Notes: generated from the sequence alone by a model not told the origin. A stretch of 64,000 nt of DNA from Tahibacter harae (GCF_024437735.1 NZ_JANFQO010000003.1:248001-312000); one strand, 5' to 3'; positions 32,312-42,969 are shown, counted from the first letter of the stretch. Translations and numbers: made by a program.

Positions 32312-32800
32312 ATGAACCGAATCCTCGGCACCACGCTGTTTTTCCTGGTTGCCACTGCGGCGCAGGCAGAATGCGTCGCGCCGGATCCGGCGGCGACAGC
32401 GCGCTGGGTGTACGAGCACGCGGCTTCGTTCTACGTTTCCGGCGAAGGCAAGGCGCACTATCTCTCGCCGCAGCTGCTCAAGCTGTTGCAGCGCGACTGG
32501 AAATGCCAGGAGCCCGGCGAAGTCTGCGCGATCGAAGCCTATCCCTGGACCGACACCCAGGACGGCGACGTGCTCGCGCCGGTCGAATTCAAGCTGGTCA
32601 ACGAGAACCGCCAGGCCGCCACGGTGGAGATGAGTTTCCGCTTCGGCTGGGAAGATTCCGCAGAAACGGCCAAGCCCATGCGCATCCGCCTCAAGCTGGT
32701 GCGGCCGGCGGATACGGGCTGCTGGCTGCTGGACGATATCCTGCACGGCAAGGCGTCGTTCAAGCAGGGGCTGAACGGCTGGCCCTACGAAAATCCCTGA
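32312..32800 (+). CDS. Small periplasmic protein of unknown function
   Basis: 162 residues from the ATG at 32312, with a signal peptide ending ATAAQAE. The mature part has a YVSGEGKAHYLSPQLLKLL segment and a C-terminal CWLLDDILHG, loosely like DUF3828-type periplasmic proteins. Four Cys could form two disulfides. There is no strong ribosome binding site, and the gene follows a repeat element. Function unknown. Confidence 0.65.
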   Translation: MNRILGTTLFFLVATAAQAECVAPDPAATARWVYEHAASFYVSGEGKAHYLSPQLLKLLQRDWKCQEPGEVCAIEAYPWTDTQDGDVLAPVEFKLVNENRQAATVEMSFRFGWEDSAETAKPMRIRLKLVRPADTGCWLLDDILHGKASFKQGLNGWPYENP

Positions 32801-32866
32801 GCCGCCTTCCTTAACCCGCACGCAATACCCACCAATCGAGATGCCGCCGGCCGGCCGCACAGGCGG

Positions 32867-34519
32867 CTACAACGCCGTCCCTTCGCCAGCAGCCGATTCA
32901 TCCGACCACGGCCGCACACACCAGCCCGCGGCGCCGATCTCCAGCCGCGTATCCAGCCCCAGCTGCGCGAGAAACGCCGCATCGTGGGAAACCACCACCA
33001 GCGCGCCGTGGTATTGGCGCAGCATCTGCTCCAGCGCCTGCAGCGATGACAGATCCAGATGATTGCTGGGCTCGTCCAGCAACAGCAGTCCCGCCGGCTG
33101 GTCGCGGTACAGCGCGCAGGCCAGCGCCGCCTTGAGCCGTTCGCCGCCGCTGAGCTGGCCGGCGGGGCACGCGACCGCGGCGCTGTCCAGGCCGAGCAGG
33201 GCAAGACGGCTGCGCAGCTCCGCTTCGTTGGCCCGCGCCTGCAGCGCCAGCAGTTGCGGCAACAGCGCTTGTTGCGCATCCAGCAGTTCCAGGCGCTGGC
33301 CCAGATAGGCCACCGGTACGTGCAGCGCACACTGTCCGCCCGGCGGCGCCAGCGCCGCACAGAGCACCTTGAGCAAGGTGGATTTGCCGCTGCCGTTGGC
33401 GCCGGTCAGGCCTATGCGCTGGCCGCCGGCAATGACCAGGTCCAGCGGCCGGCCCGCGGCCAGGCCGTAGGGCAGTATCACCTGATCCAGCACCGCGGCG
33501 CGCCTCGGCGCCGCGGCCGCGGCCGCGGCCGGCGCGAACACGACGATGTCCTGCTCCGGCTCTACGCGCTGCGCCGCCGCGCTCACCTGTGCTGCCAGTG
33601 CTTCGCGTCGCGCGGTCTGCTGCTGGTCCAGGCGGCCGGCACTCTGCTCGCTGCGCTGTTTCTGCAATCCCAGCAGTATCGGCGCCTGATTGGCCTGGCG
33701 GCCTTCGCGCTGGCCGCGGCTCTGCCGGCGCTGCTGGCGTTCGCGCTGTTCGCGCAGCTCCGCCTCGCCGCGGCGCCGTTCCAGCCGCGCCCGCGCCAGT
33801 TCCTGCGCCGCCTGGCCGCGTTCTCCGGCGCGGCGCGCGACATGGAAATCGTAGCCGCCGCCGTAGTCATGCAATCCCGCAGCGGAAAGTTCCACGATGC
33901 GCTGCATCGTGCGCAGCAGCTCGCGGTCGTGGCTGACCAGCAGCAGGCCGCGCGGCCACTCCCGCAGCCGGCGCTGCAGCAGCTCGCGCTGGGCGCGATC
34001 CAGGTGATTGCTGGGTTCGTCCAGCACCAGGAAATCCGCTTCTGACAGCCAGGCGCCGGCCAGCGCCACGCGCGTGAGTTCGCCGCCGCTCAGGCTGTGC
34101 GCCGGCTGCTCCGCGGCGAGGTGTCCCAGATCGTGCTCGCGCAACACCGCCTCCAGGCGCTGGCGCATATCCCAGTGTTCGCCGACGCGGTCGAAATCCG
34201 CCGCCGCCGTGCTGCCGGCCTCAATGCGCGCCAGCGCGGCGAGCACCGGCGCCACGCCGGCCACCTGGGCCACCGTGGCTTCCGCCGGCGGGACGATCTG
34301 CTGAGCCAGGTAATGCACGCGGCCATTGCGCCGGCAGCGTCCGGCAGTGGGCTCCAGCCGGCCGCAAAGCAGTTGTGCCAGCACCGATTTGCCCACGCCG
34401 TTGCGCCCGATCAGCGCGGTGCGGCGCTGGTCGAGTTCGAGGTCGATAGCGGAAAACAGCGTACGCCCGTCGGGCAATACGAACGCGGCGCGTTGCAGCG
34501 CCAACGAAGGATTCGTCAT
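32867..34519 (-). CDS. ABC-F family ATPase
   Basis: 550 residues from the ATG at 34519 (GGAG 6 bases upstream). Two ABC domains are visible: Walker A GRNGVGKS with signature LSGGELTR and Walker [12 protein letters not shown]; then GANGSGKST with LSGGERLK and [12 protein letters not shown] long Arg/Gln/Glu-rich linker joins them (about 240-330), followed by an Ala-rich patch. There are no membrane segments, so it is a translation-associated ABC-F protein, not a transporter. The subfamily (Uup, YheS, EttA or a resistance type) cannot be assigned safely. Confidence 0.9.
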   Translation of the reverse strand: MTNPSLALQRAAFVLPDGRTLFSAIDLELDQRRTALIGRNGVGKSVLAQLLCGRLEPTAGRCRRNGRVHYLAQQIVPPAEATVAQVAGVAPVLAALARIEAGSTAAADFDRVGEHWDMRQRLEAVLREHDLGHLAAEQPAHSLSGGELTRVALAGAWLSEADFLVLDEPSNHLDRAQRELLQRRLREWPRGLLLVSHDRELLRTMQRIVELSAAGLHDYGGGYDFHVARRAGERGQAAQELARARLERRRGEAELREQRERQQRRQSRGQREGRQANQAPILLGLQKQRSEQSAGRLDQQQTARREALAAQVSAAAQRVEPEQDIVVFAPAAAAAAAPRRAAVLDQVILPYGLAAGRPLDLVIAGGQRIGLTGANGSGKSTLLKVLCAALAPPGGQCALHVPVAYLGQRLELLDAQQALLPQLLALQARANEAELRSRLALLGLDSAAVACPAGQLSGGERLKAALACALYRDQPAGLLLLDEPSNHLDLSSLQALEQMLRQYHGALVVVSHDAAFLAQLGLDTRLEIGAAGWCVRPWSDESAAGEGTAL

Positions 34520-34813
34520 GCAGACTCCAGCAGATGCCAGGACACGATCCACCCACGCGGGATGGTCTCGATCAGGCCGTCGCGCGGACGGCGGCATCAC
34601 TGGCGCATTGGACGAATACCTCGTGCAGCAGGGAAGGAACGCCCATGGTAGCCCGGCCGTGCACGGCGCGGCAACGCGCCGGCGCTGCGACTTTGGGCGG
34701 GATTGTTTCCGCGCCGCGCGCCCACAGGTGGCGGCTCTGGCGCGCACATCCGCGCACCACTGACTTCCCCGCGGCGCGCCAGCGGCCGCAACCGCAGCAG
34801 CGACGAGGCAGCG

Positions 34814-35818
<1,005 letters not shown>

Positions 35819-36316
35819 CAGCCAGCTCCGCCGCGCACGCTCGACGCGGTCAGTGCAACGCAAATTCCGCCAATGCCACGCACCGCAGCGGCCGACAACG
35901 GCATCGCCCGACGACTGGCTTCCATGCTCCGGTCTTGGCCGCCGCAACGGCAAGACCCGCCTCGGAACGTGCCGGCAAAACAACGCATCGGCCGTCGATT
36001 ACAGCGGGGAATCAAGCGATTGCACTACAAATCCAGAAGCGGGCGCAACCGTGCCGGCCGCTCGGCGCGGCGCGCGCGGCCGTGCCGCCGGTAACTTTCC
36101 GTCCGCTGTCATCCGGCGCCGCCAGGGCGTTTCTTTGACGCGCCGCTGAATCCTGCGTACGGTAGCCCTTGTGCGCTCGCACGGGGAACCGGTCCGCCTC
36201 GCGGTCCGGAAGTTGCGAAGCACCGGCCAACTGGAGATTGACTGCGACAGCCTGCGGCTGCCGCGTTGCGGAGTCGACACCAATCATTCAGCCATCCGGA
36301 ATGGGGGACGCTCGCC
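35819..36316. other. Intergenic stretch without a recognised gene
   Basis: About 500 bases between the oxidoreductase and the P-domain gene. It is less GC-rich than its surroundings near 35990-36030. No open frame with ribosome binding site and coding character, no RNA gene and no strong hairpin was recognised. It should contain the promoter of the gene at 36317. Confidence 0.5.
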
Positions 36317-36982
36317 GTGCGCAATTCGACAAAAATCCTTTTCGCCAGCTTTTTACTTTTCATCAACCTCAGCGGCATCGCCGCCGCCCAGACCTTCGTC
36401 GCCGGCCCGGGCCTGGCCCTGGCAGTTCCCGACAACGGCTACAACGGCACCCAGGGCAGCATGCTCTGCAATACCCTCGCCGTGCCCAGCGGCGGCGGCG
36501 ACACGGTCGCCAGCGTGACGGTGAACATCGCCATGGTGCACAGCTTCGTCGGCGACCTCACCATCAAGCTGATCAGCCCGGCTGGCACGGTGGTCACCCT
36601 GGTATCGCGTCCGGGCGTACTCGAAAGCGCCGACGACGGCAACGACGCCGTGGGCTTCGGCGAGAACTCCAATCTCGCCATCGCCAACCCGCTGCTGTAC
36701 GACGATGCGGCACCCAACCCGTCCGAACAGATGGGCAAGATTCCCAGCGACCTCGCCACCGGCGACACCATCTGCGCCTTCGCCGGCTCGCCCTGTACCT
36801 ATGCGCCCTCGCCCGGCGCCGCCACCGCCGGCAATCTCGGTTCGCTGGCCGGCCAGAACAAGGTCGGCAACTGGCAGCTGTGCATTGGCGATTCGGCTTC
36901 CGCCGACACTGGCTCGCTGGACGGCTGGACCCTCACCCTGGGCACAACGCCCGTGACGCTGCAAAGCTATTCGGTGGATTGA
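36317..36982 (+). CDS. Exported P-domain (proprotein convertase-like) protein
   Basis: 221 residues from a GTG at 36317, chosen because GGGGGA lies 8 bases upstream and a signal peptide (ending GIAAAQ) begins at once; an earlier in-frame start would bury the signal. The mature part is a P-domain beta-sandwich: MVHSFVGDLTIKLISPAGT, WQLCIGDSASADTGSLDGWT. P domains normally follow subtilisin-type catalytic domains, but no protease domain is present here. It may be an adhesin-like or protease-accessory exoprotein. Confidence 0.8.
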   Translation: MRNSTKILFASFLLFINLSGIAAAQTFVAGPGLALAVPDNGYNGTQGSMLCNTLAVPSGGGDTVASVTVNIAMVHSFVGDLTIKLISPAGTVVTLVSRPGVLESADDGNDAVGFGENSNLAIANPLLYDDAAPNPSEQMGKIPSDLATGDTICAFAGSPCTYAPSPGAATAGNLGSLAGQNKVGNWQLCIGDSASADTGSLDGWTLTLGTTPVTLQSYSVD

Positions 36983-37002
36983 AGCAACAGCGTCATTTGA
37001 GC

Positions 37003-37036
37003 AAAAGGCGCAGGCAGCCGCTGCCTGCGCTTTTTT
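37003..37036 (+). terminator. Rho-independent terminator after the P-domain gene
   Basis: A 10-bp perfect stem GCGCAGGCAG/CTGCCTGCGC with loop CCG is flanked by AAAA on one side and six T on the other. It lies 21 bases past the stop. Confidence 0.9.
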
Positions 37037-37062
37037 CGTTACCCGGCCATCCGAATCAGCCC

Positions 37063-37644
37063 ATGTCTTCCCTGCCCGCCCTGCTCAGCGAGATCCGCGC
37101 CTGTACCCGCTGCGCGGAACATCTGCCGCTGGGACCACGGCCCGTGCTGCAGGCGCAGGCATCGGCACGCATCCTGATCGCGGCGCAGGCGCCCGGACGC
37201 AAGGTGCACGCCAGCGGCCTGCCCTTCGACGATGTCAGCGGCAACACGCTGCGCCGCTGGCTGGGCATCTCGCGCGAACAGTTCTACGACGCGCGCCGCA
37301 TCGCCATCGTGCCCATGGGTTTCTGCTATCCGGGCAGCGGCAGGTCCGGCGATCTGCCGCCGCGGCCCGAATGCGCGCCGGCCTGGCGCGCGGCGCTGCT
37401 GGCGCAGCTGAAACAGGTGCAGCTGCGTCTGGTGATAGGCCGCTACGCGCAGGCTTACCACTTTCCCGGTCATACGCAGTCGCTGACTGCCCTGGTCGCC
37501 GCCTGGCGCACGCAGTGGCCCACGCAGCTGCCGCTGCCGCATCCCAGTCCGCGCAACCGGCTCTGGTTCAAGCGCAATCCCTGGTTCGAGAGCGAGCTGG
37601 TGCCGCTGCTGCAGGCGCGCGTGGCGGAGCTGCTGGAAAACTGA
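37063..37644 (+). CDS. Uracil-DNA glycosylase superfamily protein
   Basis: 193 residues from the ATG at 37063. The N-terminal CTRC pair and later Cys in GFCYPG and PECAP could hold a [4Fe-4S] cluster, as in family 4/5 enzymes. Motif A is relaxed (IAAQAPGRKVHASGLPFDD), and the C-terminal motif LPHPSPRN matches the DNA-intercalating HPSPRN loop of the superfamily. It is shorter than typical family-4 UDG. Activity on uracil is therefore likely but not certain. Confidence 0.78.
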   Translation: MSSLPALLSEIRACTRCAEHLPLGPRPVLQAQASARILIAAQAPGRKVHASGLPFDDVSGNTLRRWLGISREQFYDARRIAIVPMGFCYPGSGRSGDLPPRPECAPAWRAALLAQLKQVQLRLVIGRYAQAYHFPGHTQSLTALVAAWRTQWPTQLPLPHPSPRNRLWFKRNPWFESELVPLLQARVAELLEN

Positions 37645-37715
37645 AACGGCATCCGCGCCTGGAACAGCGCGCCGGCAACGTTCACGGCGCGCTGTCTTCC
37701 ACTCCGATGAAACGA

Positions 37716-37739
37716 CAAAGGGGCCGCGCGGCCCCTTTG
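37716..37739. terminator. Bidirectional terminator-like hairpin between convergent genes
   Basis: A perfect 10-bp stem CAAAGGGGCC/GGCCCCTTTG with loop GCGC sits between the stops at 37644 (+) and 37766 (-). The A/T-rich ends of the stem could serve both directions. Confidence 0.7.
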
Positions 37740-37765
37740 TTCTTGCACCCGCCGGGCAGTCGCGC

Positions 37766-38920
37766 TCAGCGCTGTTCGATGGGCACGTAGGCGCGGTCGT
37801 CCGGTCCGACGTAGTTGGCGCTGGGACGGATGATCTTGCCGTCGATGCGCTGCTCGATGATGTGTGCGCTCCAGCCCGAGGTGCGCGCGATCACGAACAG
37901 CGGCGTGAACATCGGCGTGGGCACGCCCATCATGTGGTAGCTGGAGGCGCTGAACCAGTCGAGGTTGGGGAACATCTTCTTCAGGTCCCACATCAGCGTC
38001 TCTATGCGCTCGGACACCTCGAACAGGTTGCGGTTGCCGCCGTCCTCGCACAGGGCGCGGCTGATGTTCTTGATGATGGGGTTGCGCGGATCGGCGATGG
38101 TATAGACCGGATGGCCGAAGCCGATGATGATTTCCTTCTTCTCCATGCGCGCGCGGATGTCGGCCTCGGCCTCGTCCGCACTGCGGTAGCGCGCGATGAT
38201 GTCCATGGCCACTTCGTTCGCGCCGCCGTGCTTGGGCCCGCGCAGCGCGCCGATCGCGCCGGTGATGGCGGAATAGAAATCGCTGTTGGTGCCGGCGATG
38301 ACGCGGGCAGTGAAGGTCGAGGCGTTGAATTCGTGCTCGGCGTAGAGAATCAGCGACTGGTCCAGCGCGCGCTGGTGCAGGGCGCTGGCCGGCTTGCCGT
38401 GCAGCAAGTGCAGGAAATGCGCGGCGATGGTCTCGTCGTCGGTCTCGGTGTCGATGCGGCGGCCGTTGTGGCTGTAGTGGTACCAGTACAGCAGGATGGA
38501 ACCGAAGCAGGCCATCAGGCGGTCGGCAATATCGCGCGCCTCGGAAATCGGATGGGCTTCCTTTTCCGGCAGCACGGTGCCCAGCACCGAGGCGCCGGTG
38601 CGCATCACGTCCATGGGATGGGTCGCCGCCGGCAGCAGTTCCAGCGCGGCCTTCACCGGCTGCGGCAGGCCGCGCAGGCGCTTGAGCTTGGCGCGGTAGG
38701 CCTTGAGTTCCGCCGCGGTGGGCAGGTGCTCGTGCACCAGCAGATGGGCGACTTCTTCAAACGTGGCCTTTTCCGCCAGATCGGCGATGTCGTAGCCGCG
38801 ATAGTGCAGATCGTTGCCGCTGCGGCCCACGGTGCAGACCGCTGTGTTGCCGGCGGCCACGCCGGACAGGGCCACGGACTTCTTGGCCTTGGGAAGAACT
38901 TGTTGTGCCGCTTCGCTCAT
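37766..38920 (-). CDS. prpC: 2-methylcitrate synthase PrpC
   Basis: 384 residues from the ATG at 38920 (GAGGTG just upstream); the open frame upstream of it has no homology-like features. Citrate-synthase fold: [22 protein letters not shown], catalytic His in [13 protein letters not shown] and [14 protein letters not shown], plus [17 protein letters not shown] typical of PrpC. It condenses propionyl-CoA with oxaloacetate. It lies 167 bases downstream of the two membrane-protein genes that follow prpB, a gap holding two hairpins, so cotranscription with prpB may be attenuated. Confidence 0.94.
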   Translation of the reverse strand: MSEAAQQVLPKAKKSVALSGVAAGNTAVCTVGRSGNDLHYRGYDIADLAEKATFEEVAHLLVHEHLPTAAELKAYRAKLKRLRGLPQPVKAALELLPAATHPMDVMRTGASVLGTVLPEKEAHPISEARDIADRLMACFGSILLYWYHYSHNGRRIDTETDDETIAAHFLHLLHGKPASALHQRALDQSLILYAEHEFNASTFTARVIAGTNSDFYSAITGAIGALRGPKHGGANEVAMDIIARYRSADEAEADIRARMEKKEIIIGFGHPVYTIADPRNPIIKNISRALCEDGGNRNLFEVSERIETLMWDLKKMFPNLDWFSASSYHMMGVPTPMFTPLFVIARTSGWSAHIIEQRIDGKIIRPSANYVGPDDRAYVPIEQR

Positions 38921-39087
38921 TGTGCACCTCGGGAAATATCCTGAAAAACGTTCGCAGCCAGGCAGCCAGGTCCTGCTGCGTATCCCACAACCCCGCCAGA
39001 GGTCCGCTGCGCGGGCCTTTGGCCGCCCCCTTCGACTCAAAGGGGCTCCAAAATCAGAAGCCGCTTGCGGCTCGATTTCGGGAATCT

Positions 39088-39654
39088 TCAATCATTGAAT
39101 TCCTCGGCTTCATTGCGTGCGCAGTGGTTCACGGGCCGGTAGTCGTTGGCGCCGCTGGTCGTGGTGCCGACCCACCAGCATTCATCCAGCGTGGAGCAGA
39201 AGCACATGCGCCTGTCCATGCGCTGGAGGATCGGACGTACGCGGTCCCAGACGGGTTTGTCGGGGAAGCTCGCCATTACGTAGCGTTCGCCGCCGCTGAT
39301 GATGGTGCCGTTGACGGTGGACTGGACGTAGTCGGCCGGAGTCACGCCGAGGATCTTCTCCAGTTCCTTCCAGTCGTGCACCACAGCACCGTCGACGGTG
39401 ACGCGCACGCTGCGGATCAGCGCCGGGCCTACGCCCTTGTTCATCACCAGCACTTCCTGCAGGCTGCCGGAACTCATCAGCTGCAGCCGCGGCCAGACCT
39501 GGGCGCGCACCTGTTGCTGCTGCAGCATGGCCGTATACGCCGACACGCACAGGGCGAGCAGGCCGACCAGGGTCGCGATCACGGCGGAATACGCGGCCCA
39601 GTCGCGCTTGCGCGGCGGCTCCGGCGGCGGCAGGGTTTCGGGTTCCTGGGTCAT
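39088..39654 (-). CDS. Single-pass membrane protein, second paralogue of the prpB-prpC insert
   Basis: 188 residues. A Pro/Glu-rich cytosolic start is followed by one membrane segment (about 21-43), then [33 protein letters not shown] and a Cys-rich block [10 protein letters not shown] at residues 151-160. The upstream neighbour has exactly the same length and the same landmarks in the same positions, so they are tandem duplicates. Its start overlaps the neighbour's stop (ATGA). No known family was recognised. The periplasmic part may form disulfides or bind metal. A weak hairpin follows at 39053-39080. Confidence 0.8.
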   Translation of the reverse strand: MTQEPETLPPPEPPRKRDWAAYSAVIATLVGLLALCVSAYTAMLQQQQVRAQVWPRLQLMSSGSLQEVLVMNKGVGPALIRSVRVTVDGAVVHDWKELEKILGVTPADYVQSTVNGTIISGGERYVMASFPDKPVWDRVRPILQRMDRRMCFCSTLDECWWVGTTTSGANDYRPVNHCARNEAEEFND

Positions 39655-40217
39655 TGACGGAAATCCTCGGCGCTGCGCGGGCACTGGGTCACCTGGCGGC
39701 GCTGCTTGAGGCTGTCCGTCTCGCGCTCGTCCAGCTGCCAGCAGTCGCCGAGGGTGGAGCAGTAGCACACGGCAACGTCTATGCGCCGGTACAGCGGATC
39801 GAACTGGCGGAACTGCGCCTCGTCGCGGATGGCCAGCTGCTGCACCAGACTGCCGGCAGGGATCACGATGCCGCCGACGGTGGAATAGGGCGGCAGCGGA
39901 TCGAACTTCAGTCCCAGCGCGGCGAGGATGCTGTTCCAGTCCGGCTGCGGCTTGCCGTCGACGAACATCTGCACGGTCTCTATGCGCGCCGGGCCCACGC
40001 CCTTATTCGCCAGCAGCACGTAGCGGCCCGACTGGGACAGGCCGCTTTCGATGTAAGGCCACACCTGCGCGCGCACCTGCTGGTGCTGCAGCCAGGCGGT
40101 ATAACCCGACACCAGCAGCGCCAGCAGGCCGATCAGCGCCGCGATCACAGCGGAGACGCCGTTCCAGTCGCGCCGGCGGCGCGCTGAATGATCCGCCCCG
40201 GGCGCCGCCTCGCTCAT
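39651..40217 (-). CDS. Single-pass membrane protein, first paralogue of the prpB-prpC insert
   Basis: 188 residues from the ATG at 40217, one base after the prpB stop. It has an Arg-rich cytosolic start, one membrane segment (about 21-43), then [32 protein letters not shown] and CYCSTLGDCW at 151-160, colinear with the next gene. The pair is translationally coupled to each other and tightly follows prpB, which suggests cotranscription with methylcitrate genes. No known function; see the findings for why it is of interest. Confidence 0.8.
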   Translation of the reverse strand: MSEAAPGADHSARRRRDWNGVSAVIAALIGLLALLVSGYTAWLQHQQVRAQVWPYIESGLSQSGRYVLLANKGVGPARIETVQMFVDGKPQPDWNSILAALGLKFDPLPPYSTVGGIVIPAGSLVQQLAIRDEAQFRQFDPLYRRIDVAVCYCSTLGDCWQLDERETDSLKQRRQVTQCPRSAEDFRQ

Positions 40218-40218
40218 G

Positions 40219-41106
40219 TCACTCGCCGGACTTGGCGAACAGTTCGTCAAGCTTGCGCTCGTAGGCGTGGTAGCCGAGGAAGTCATACAGCGCTTCGCGC
40301 GTCTGCATGCTGGGCACCGCCGCCTTCTGCGTGCCGTCGCGGCGCACCGTCTCGTAGAAATTCAGCGCGGCCTGGTTCATGGCGCGGTAGGCGCCGCAGC
40401 AGTACAGCACGATGTCGACGCCGGCGCCGCCCAGTTCGGTCGTGGTGAACAGCGGGGTCTGGCCGAATTCGGTGATGTTGGCCAGGATCGGCACCTTCAC
40501 CGCATCGCGGAACTGGCGGTACTGCTCCAGGGTGTAGATGGCCTCGGGGAAGATCATGTCGGCGCCGGCCTCGACGCAGGCCTGGGCACGTTCGATCGCC
40601 TTCTCCAGACCTTCCACCGCGATCGCGTCGGTGCGGGCCATGATGACGAAGCCGGGTTCCTGGCGCGCGTCCACCGCAGCCTTGATGCGGTCGACCATCT
40701 CGTCCTTGGGCACGATGGCCTTGCCCGGGCGATGTCCGCAGCGCTTGGCCGCAACCTGGTCTTCGATATGCATGGCGCCGGCGCCGGCCTTGATCAGCGA
40801 GCGCACGGTGCGGGCGATGTTGAAGGCGCCGCCCCAGCCCGTGTCCACGTCGACCAGCAGCGGCAGCGAGCAGACGTCGGTGATGCGGCGGATATCGGTC
40901 AGCACGTCTTCCATGGTGCTGATGCCCAGGTCCGGCATGCCCAGGGAGTTGGCAGCCACGCCGCCGCCGGAGAGATAGATCGCCTTGAAGCCGGTGCGCT
41001 CGGCCATGCGCGCGGCATAGGCGGTGATGGTGCCGACGACCTGCAGCGGCTGTTCGGCGGCGACTGCGGCGCGGAAACGCGCGCCGGCACTGAGGTTCTG
41101 GCTCAT
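40219..41106 (-). CDS. prpB: 2-methylisocitrate lyase PrpB
   Basis: 295 residues, the family length. Key motifs are VDVDTGWGG (metal-binding Asp), the catalytic loop [11 protein letters not shown], and [19 protein letters not shown]. It cleaves 2-methylisocitrate to pyruvate and succinate, the last step of the methylcitrate cycle. It appears to be the first gene of a unit that runs into the two membrane proteins and perhaps prpC. The region upstream is the heptanucleotide array, and no regulator gene is adjacent. Confidence 0.94.
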   Translation of the reverse strand: MSQNLSAGARFRAAVAAEQPLQVVGTITAYAARMAERTGFKAIYLSGGGVAANSLGMPDLGISTMEDVLTDIRRITDVCSLPLLVDVDTGWGGAFNIARTVRSLIKAGAGAMHIEDQVAAKRCGHRPGKAIVPKDEMVDRIKAAVDARQEPGFVIMARTDAIAVEGLEKAIERAQACVEAGADMIFPEAIYTLEQYRQFRDAVKVPILANITEFGQTPLFTTTELGGAGVDIVLYCCGAYRAMNQAALNFYETVRRDGTQKAAVPSMQTREALYDFLGYHAYERKLDELFAKSGE

Positions 41107-41189
41107 CGGATGCTCCGCTCAAAGAGCGCGATTTTAAGCCAGTTCGGCGATTTGGGCAGCCCGGGCGTTGGTAGGGGTCAAATTGGGGT

Positions 41190-41371
41190 GGATTCGGGAT
41201 TCGGGATTCGGGATTCGGGATTCGGGATTCGGGATTCGGGATTCGGGATTCGGGGTTCGGGATTCGGGGTTCGGGGTTCGGGGTTCGGGGTTCGGGGTTC
41301 GGGGTTCGGGGTTCGGGGTTCGGGGTTCGGGGTTCGGGGTTCGGGGTTCGGGGTTCGGGGTTCGGGGTTCG
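41190..41371. repeat. Heptanucleotide tandem array, 26 units
   Basis: 182 bases made of exactly 26 copies of a 7-base unit. Units 1-9 and 11 are GGATTCG; unit 10 and units 12-26 are GGGTTCG. No unit has any other change. Because 7 is not a multiple of 3, all frames stay open and would encode repeats on both strands, but there is no supporting start or composition, so it is not called coding. It lies 83 bases upstream of prpB. Confidence 0.95.
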
Positions 41372-41432
41372 CAGGGAGTGTGCGGCGGAATCCGGAGTTT
41401 CTTGCTAGTGAAATTTGCCGGATTTCTTAGAG

Positions 41433-41488
41433 AAAAAGCGGGAAGCGCCCTCTCCCCCAAGCTCGCTTGGGGAGAGGGCTTTCCCGCT
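41433..41488 (-). terminator. Long hairpin, probable terminator of the DUF1800-DUF1501 unit
   Basis: An inverted repeat with arms GCCCTCTCCCCCAAGC and GCTTGGGGAGAGGGC is extended by an outer AGCGGGAA/TTCCCGCT stem. Read on the minus strand it ends in TTTTT. It lies 83 bases past the DUF1501 stop. Similar CCCCCAAGC...GGGG hairpins at 59480-59720 indicate a dispersed element used as terminator. Confidence 0.7.
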
Positions 41489-41570
41489 CCGCACCGACAC
41501 CCGCCTCAGCACCAACGCCGGCCCCAGCATCGACACCCGCCCCTACATCCGCCCCCGGCTCCCCTATCCC

Positions 41571-42959
41571 CTACAGCGTCAGAAACCCCAGATCCCGACT
41601 CGCGAAATTCCCCAGGTTCGGCAGGATGTCGTCGATGCCGCCCTCGCCCAGTCCGAACCAGCGCGCCAGGGTGGCGGCGTACTGGTCTACCGACAGGGTC
41701 GGAATCAGCTGCCCGTAGCCCGCGTCGTCCGGGTTGCCGCTCTGCGCCAGCGAGGGCATGCGGCCGTAGAAGCGCTGGCCGCGCACGGCGCCGCCGACGA
41801 CGAAATGGTGGCCGCCCCAGCCATGATCGGTGCCGTCGCCGTTGATGGATACGGTGCGGCCGAAATCCGAGGCGGTAAAGGCGGTGACATTGCTGCCCAG
41901 GTTCAACTCCACCGTCGCGTCATGGAAGGCCTTGAGGCTGCGCGAAAGATCGCCCAGCAGGCCCGGATGCACCGCCTGCTGGCTGCCGTGCGTATCGAAA
42001 CCGCCCAGGCTGACGAAGAAGATCTGCCGGCGCAGGTTCAGCACATTCCGCGCCTTGATCAGCCGCGCCACCATGTGCAGCTGGCGGCCCAGGCGGCTGA
42101 CCGGGAACACCGTGGCCACGTCGCCGGCCGTGTTCAGCGCCGCGCCTATGGCCTGGTAGTTGGCGATGGCGCTGTTGAGCGCGCCGGCGTAGGCGCGTTC
42201 GAACACATGCGCCTGCGTACCCTGCTGGCGCAGCGCGTTGAACGCGGCGATGCCGGCGTCGTTGTTCCAGGCGTCGAGATAGCCGATCTCCTCCACGCCG
42301 TAGGAACTCATCACGTACTGATTGACCACGTCGCCGCGCTGAAAAAGCGCCTGGCTTTCCAGCGACACCAGCATGGACTGCTGCTGGTTGGGATTGCCGC
42401 TGTGCATGAGATCGGCGATGCGGCCGCCCCAGCCGCTGGCATTGCCGTCGTCGGGGCGCGAGGTCTGCCAGATGATGGCCTGGTCCTCGTGCGAGAACAG
42501 CTGCGGCGGCAGCGGCACGCTGCCGGCGATGTACTGCGCCTGCGTGGTCGGGCGCACCAGGGTGCCGACATTGGCCACGACGGCGGCCTGGCCGTTGTTG
42601 AACAGCCCGGCCAGCTCCGGCATCTGCGGATGCAGGCCGTACTGGGCGGAATCGCCGGGCAGGCCGTCGGCCAGAGGCTGCAGCGCGATGAGATCGTTCT
42701 GCGGCAATGCCAGCGCGCCGCGCGAGGCGGCGTAGACGGCGTGGTGACTGGCATCGCGCGGCACCACGGTATTGAAGCTGTCGTTGCCGCCGTGCAGGAA
42801 GACGCAGACCAGCGCCTTGTAATCGGGAAAGAGGCTGCCCCGGCCGGCGGCCACGGCGGCATTGAGCAGGCCCAGGCTGCCCAGCGCGGAACATGCGCCG
42901 GCGCCGCCCAGGGCGCCGTGCAGGCAGGTACGCAGGAAATCGCGGCGACTGTGTCTCAT
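41571..42959 (-). CDS. DUF1501 protein with Tat signal
   Basis: 462 residues from the ATG at 42959. The start MRHSRRDFLRTCL is a clear twin-arginine signal. The core has VCVFLHGGNDSFNTVVPRD and GGFDTHGSQQAVH, then TASDFGRTVSINGDGTDHGWG, the alkaline-phosphatase/sulfatase-like DUF1501 signature with likely metal ligands. It follows the DUF1800 gene by 10 bases. The two families are nearly always paired in bacterial genomes and probably act together in the periplasm, in an unknown process. Confidence 0.9.
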   Translation of the reverse strand: MRHSRRDFLRTCLHGALGGAGACSALGSLGLLNAAVAAGRGSLFPDYKALVCVFLHGGNDSFNTVVPRDASHHAVYAASRGALALPQNDLIALQPLADGLPGDSAQYGLHPQMPELAGLFNNGQAAVVANVGTLVRPTTQAQYIAGSVPLPPQLFSHEDQAIIWQTSRPDDGNASGWGGRIADLMHSGNPNQQQSMLVSLESQALFQRGDVVNQYVMSSYGVEEIGYLDAWNNDAGIAAFNALRQQGTQAHVFERAYAGALNSAIANYQAIGAALNTAGDVATVFPVSRLGRQLHMVARLIKARNVLNLRRQIFFVSLGGFDTHGSQQAVHPGLLGDLSRSLKAFHDATVELNLGSNVTAFTASDFGRTVSINGDGTDHGWGGHHFVVGGAVRGQRFYGRMPSLAQSGNPDDAGYGQLIPTLSVDQYAATLARWFGLGEGGIDDILPNLGNFASRDLGFLTL

Positions 42960-42969
42960 GGGCGCGTCC

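Noticed and set aside
38921-39087. A strong terminator between the membrane paralogues and prpC
   Set aside because: Hairpins exist (39025-39046 and 39053-39080) but the T-tract is poor, so read-through into prpC remains likely.
41190-41371. CRISPR-like repetition
   Set aside because: There are no spacers, the unit is 7 bases, and no cas genes are in the window.
41134-41845. Open frames through the heptanucleotide array that encode NPESRIP or GFGIRDS repeats
   Set aside because: Seven-base periodicity keeps all frames open automatically; there is no start context and no continuation into a folded domain.
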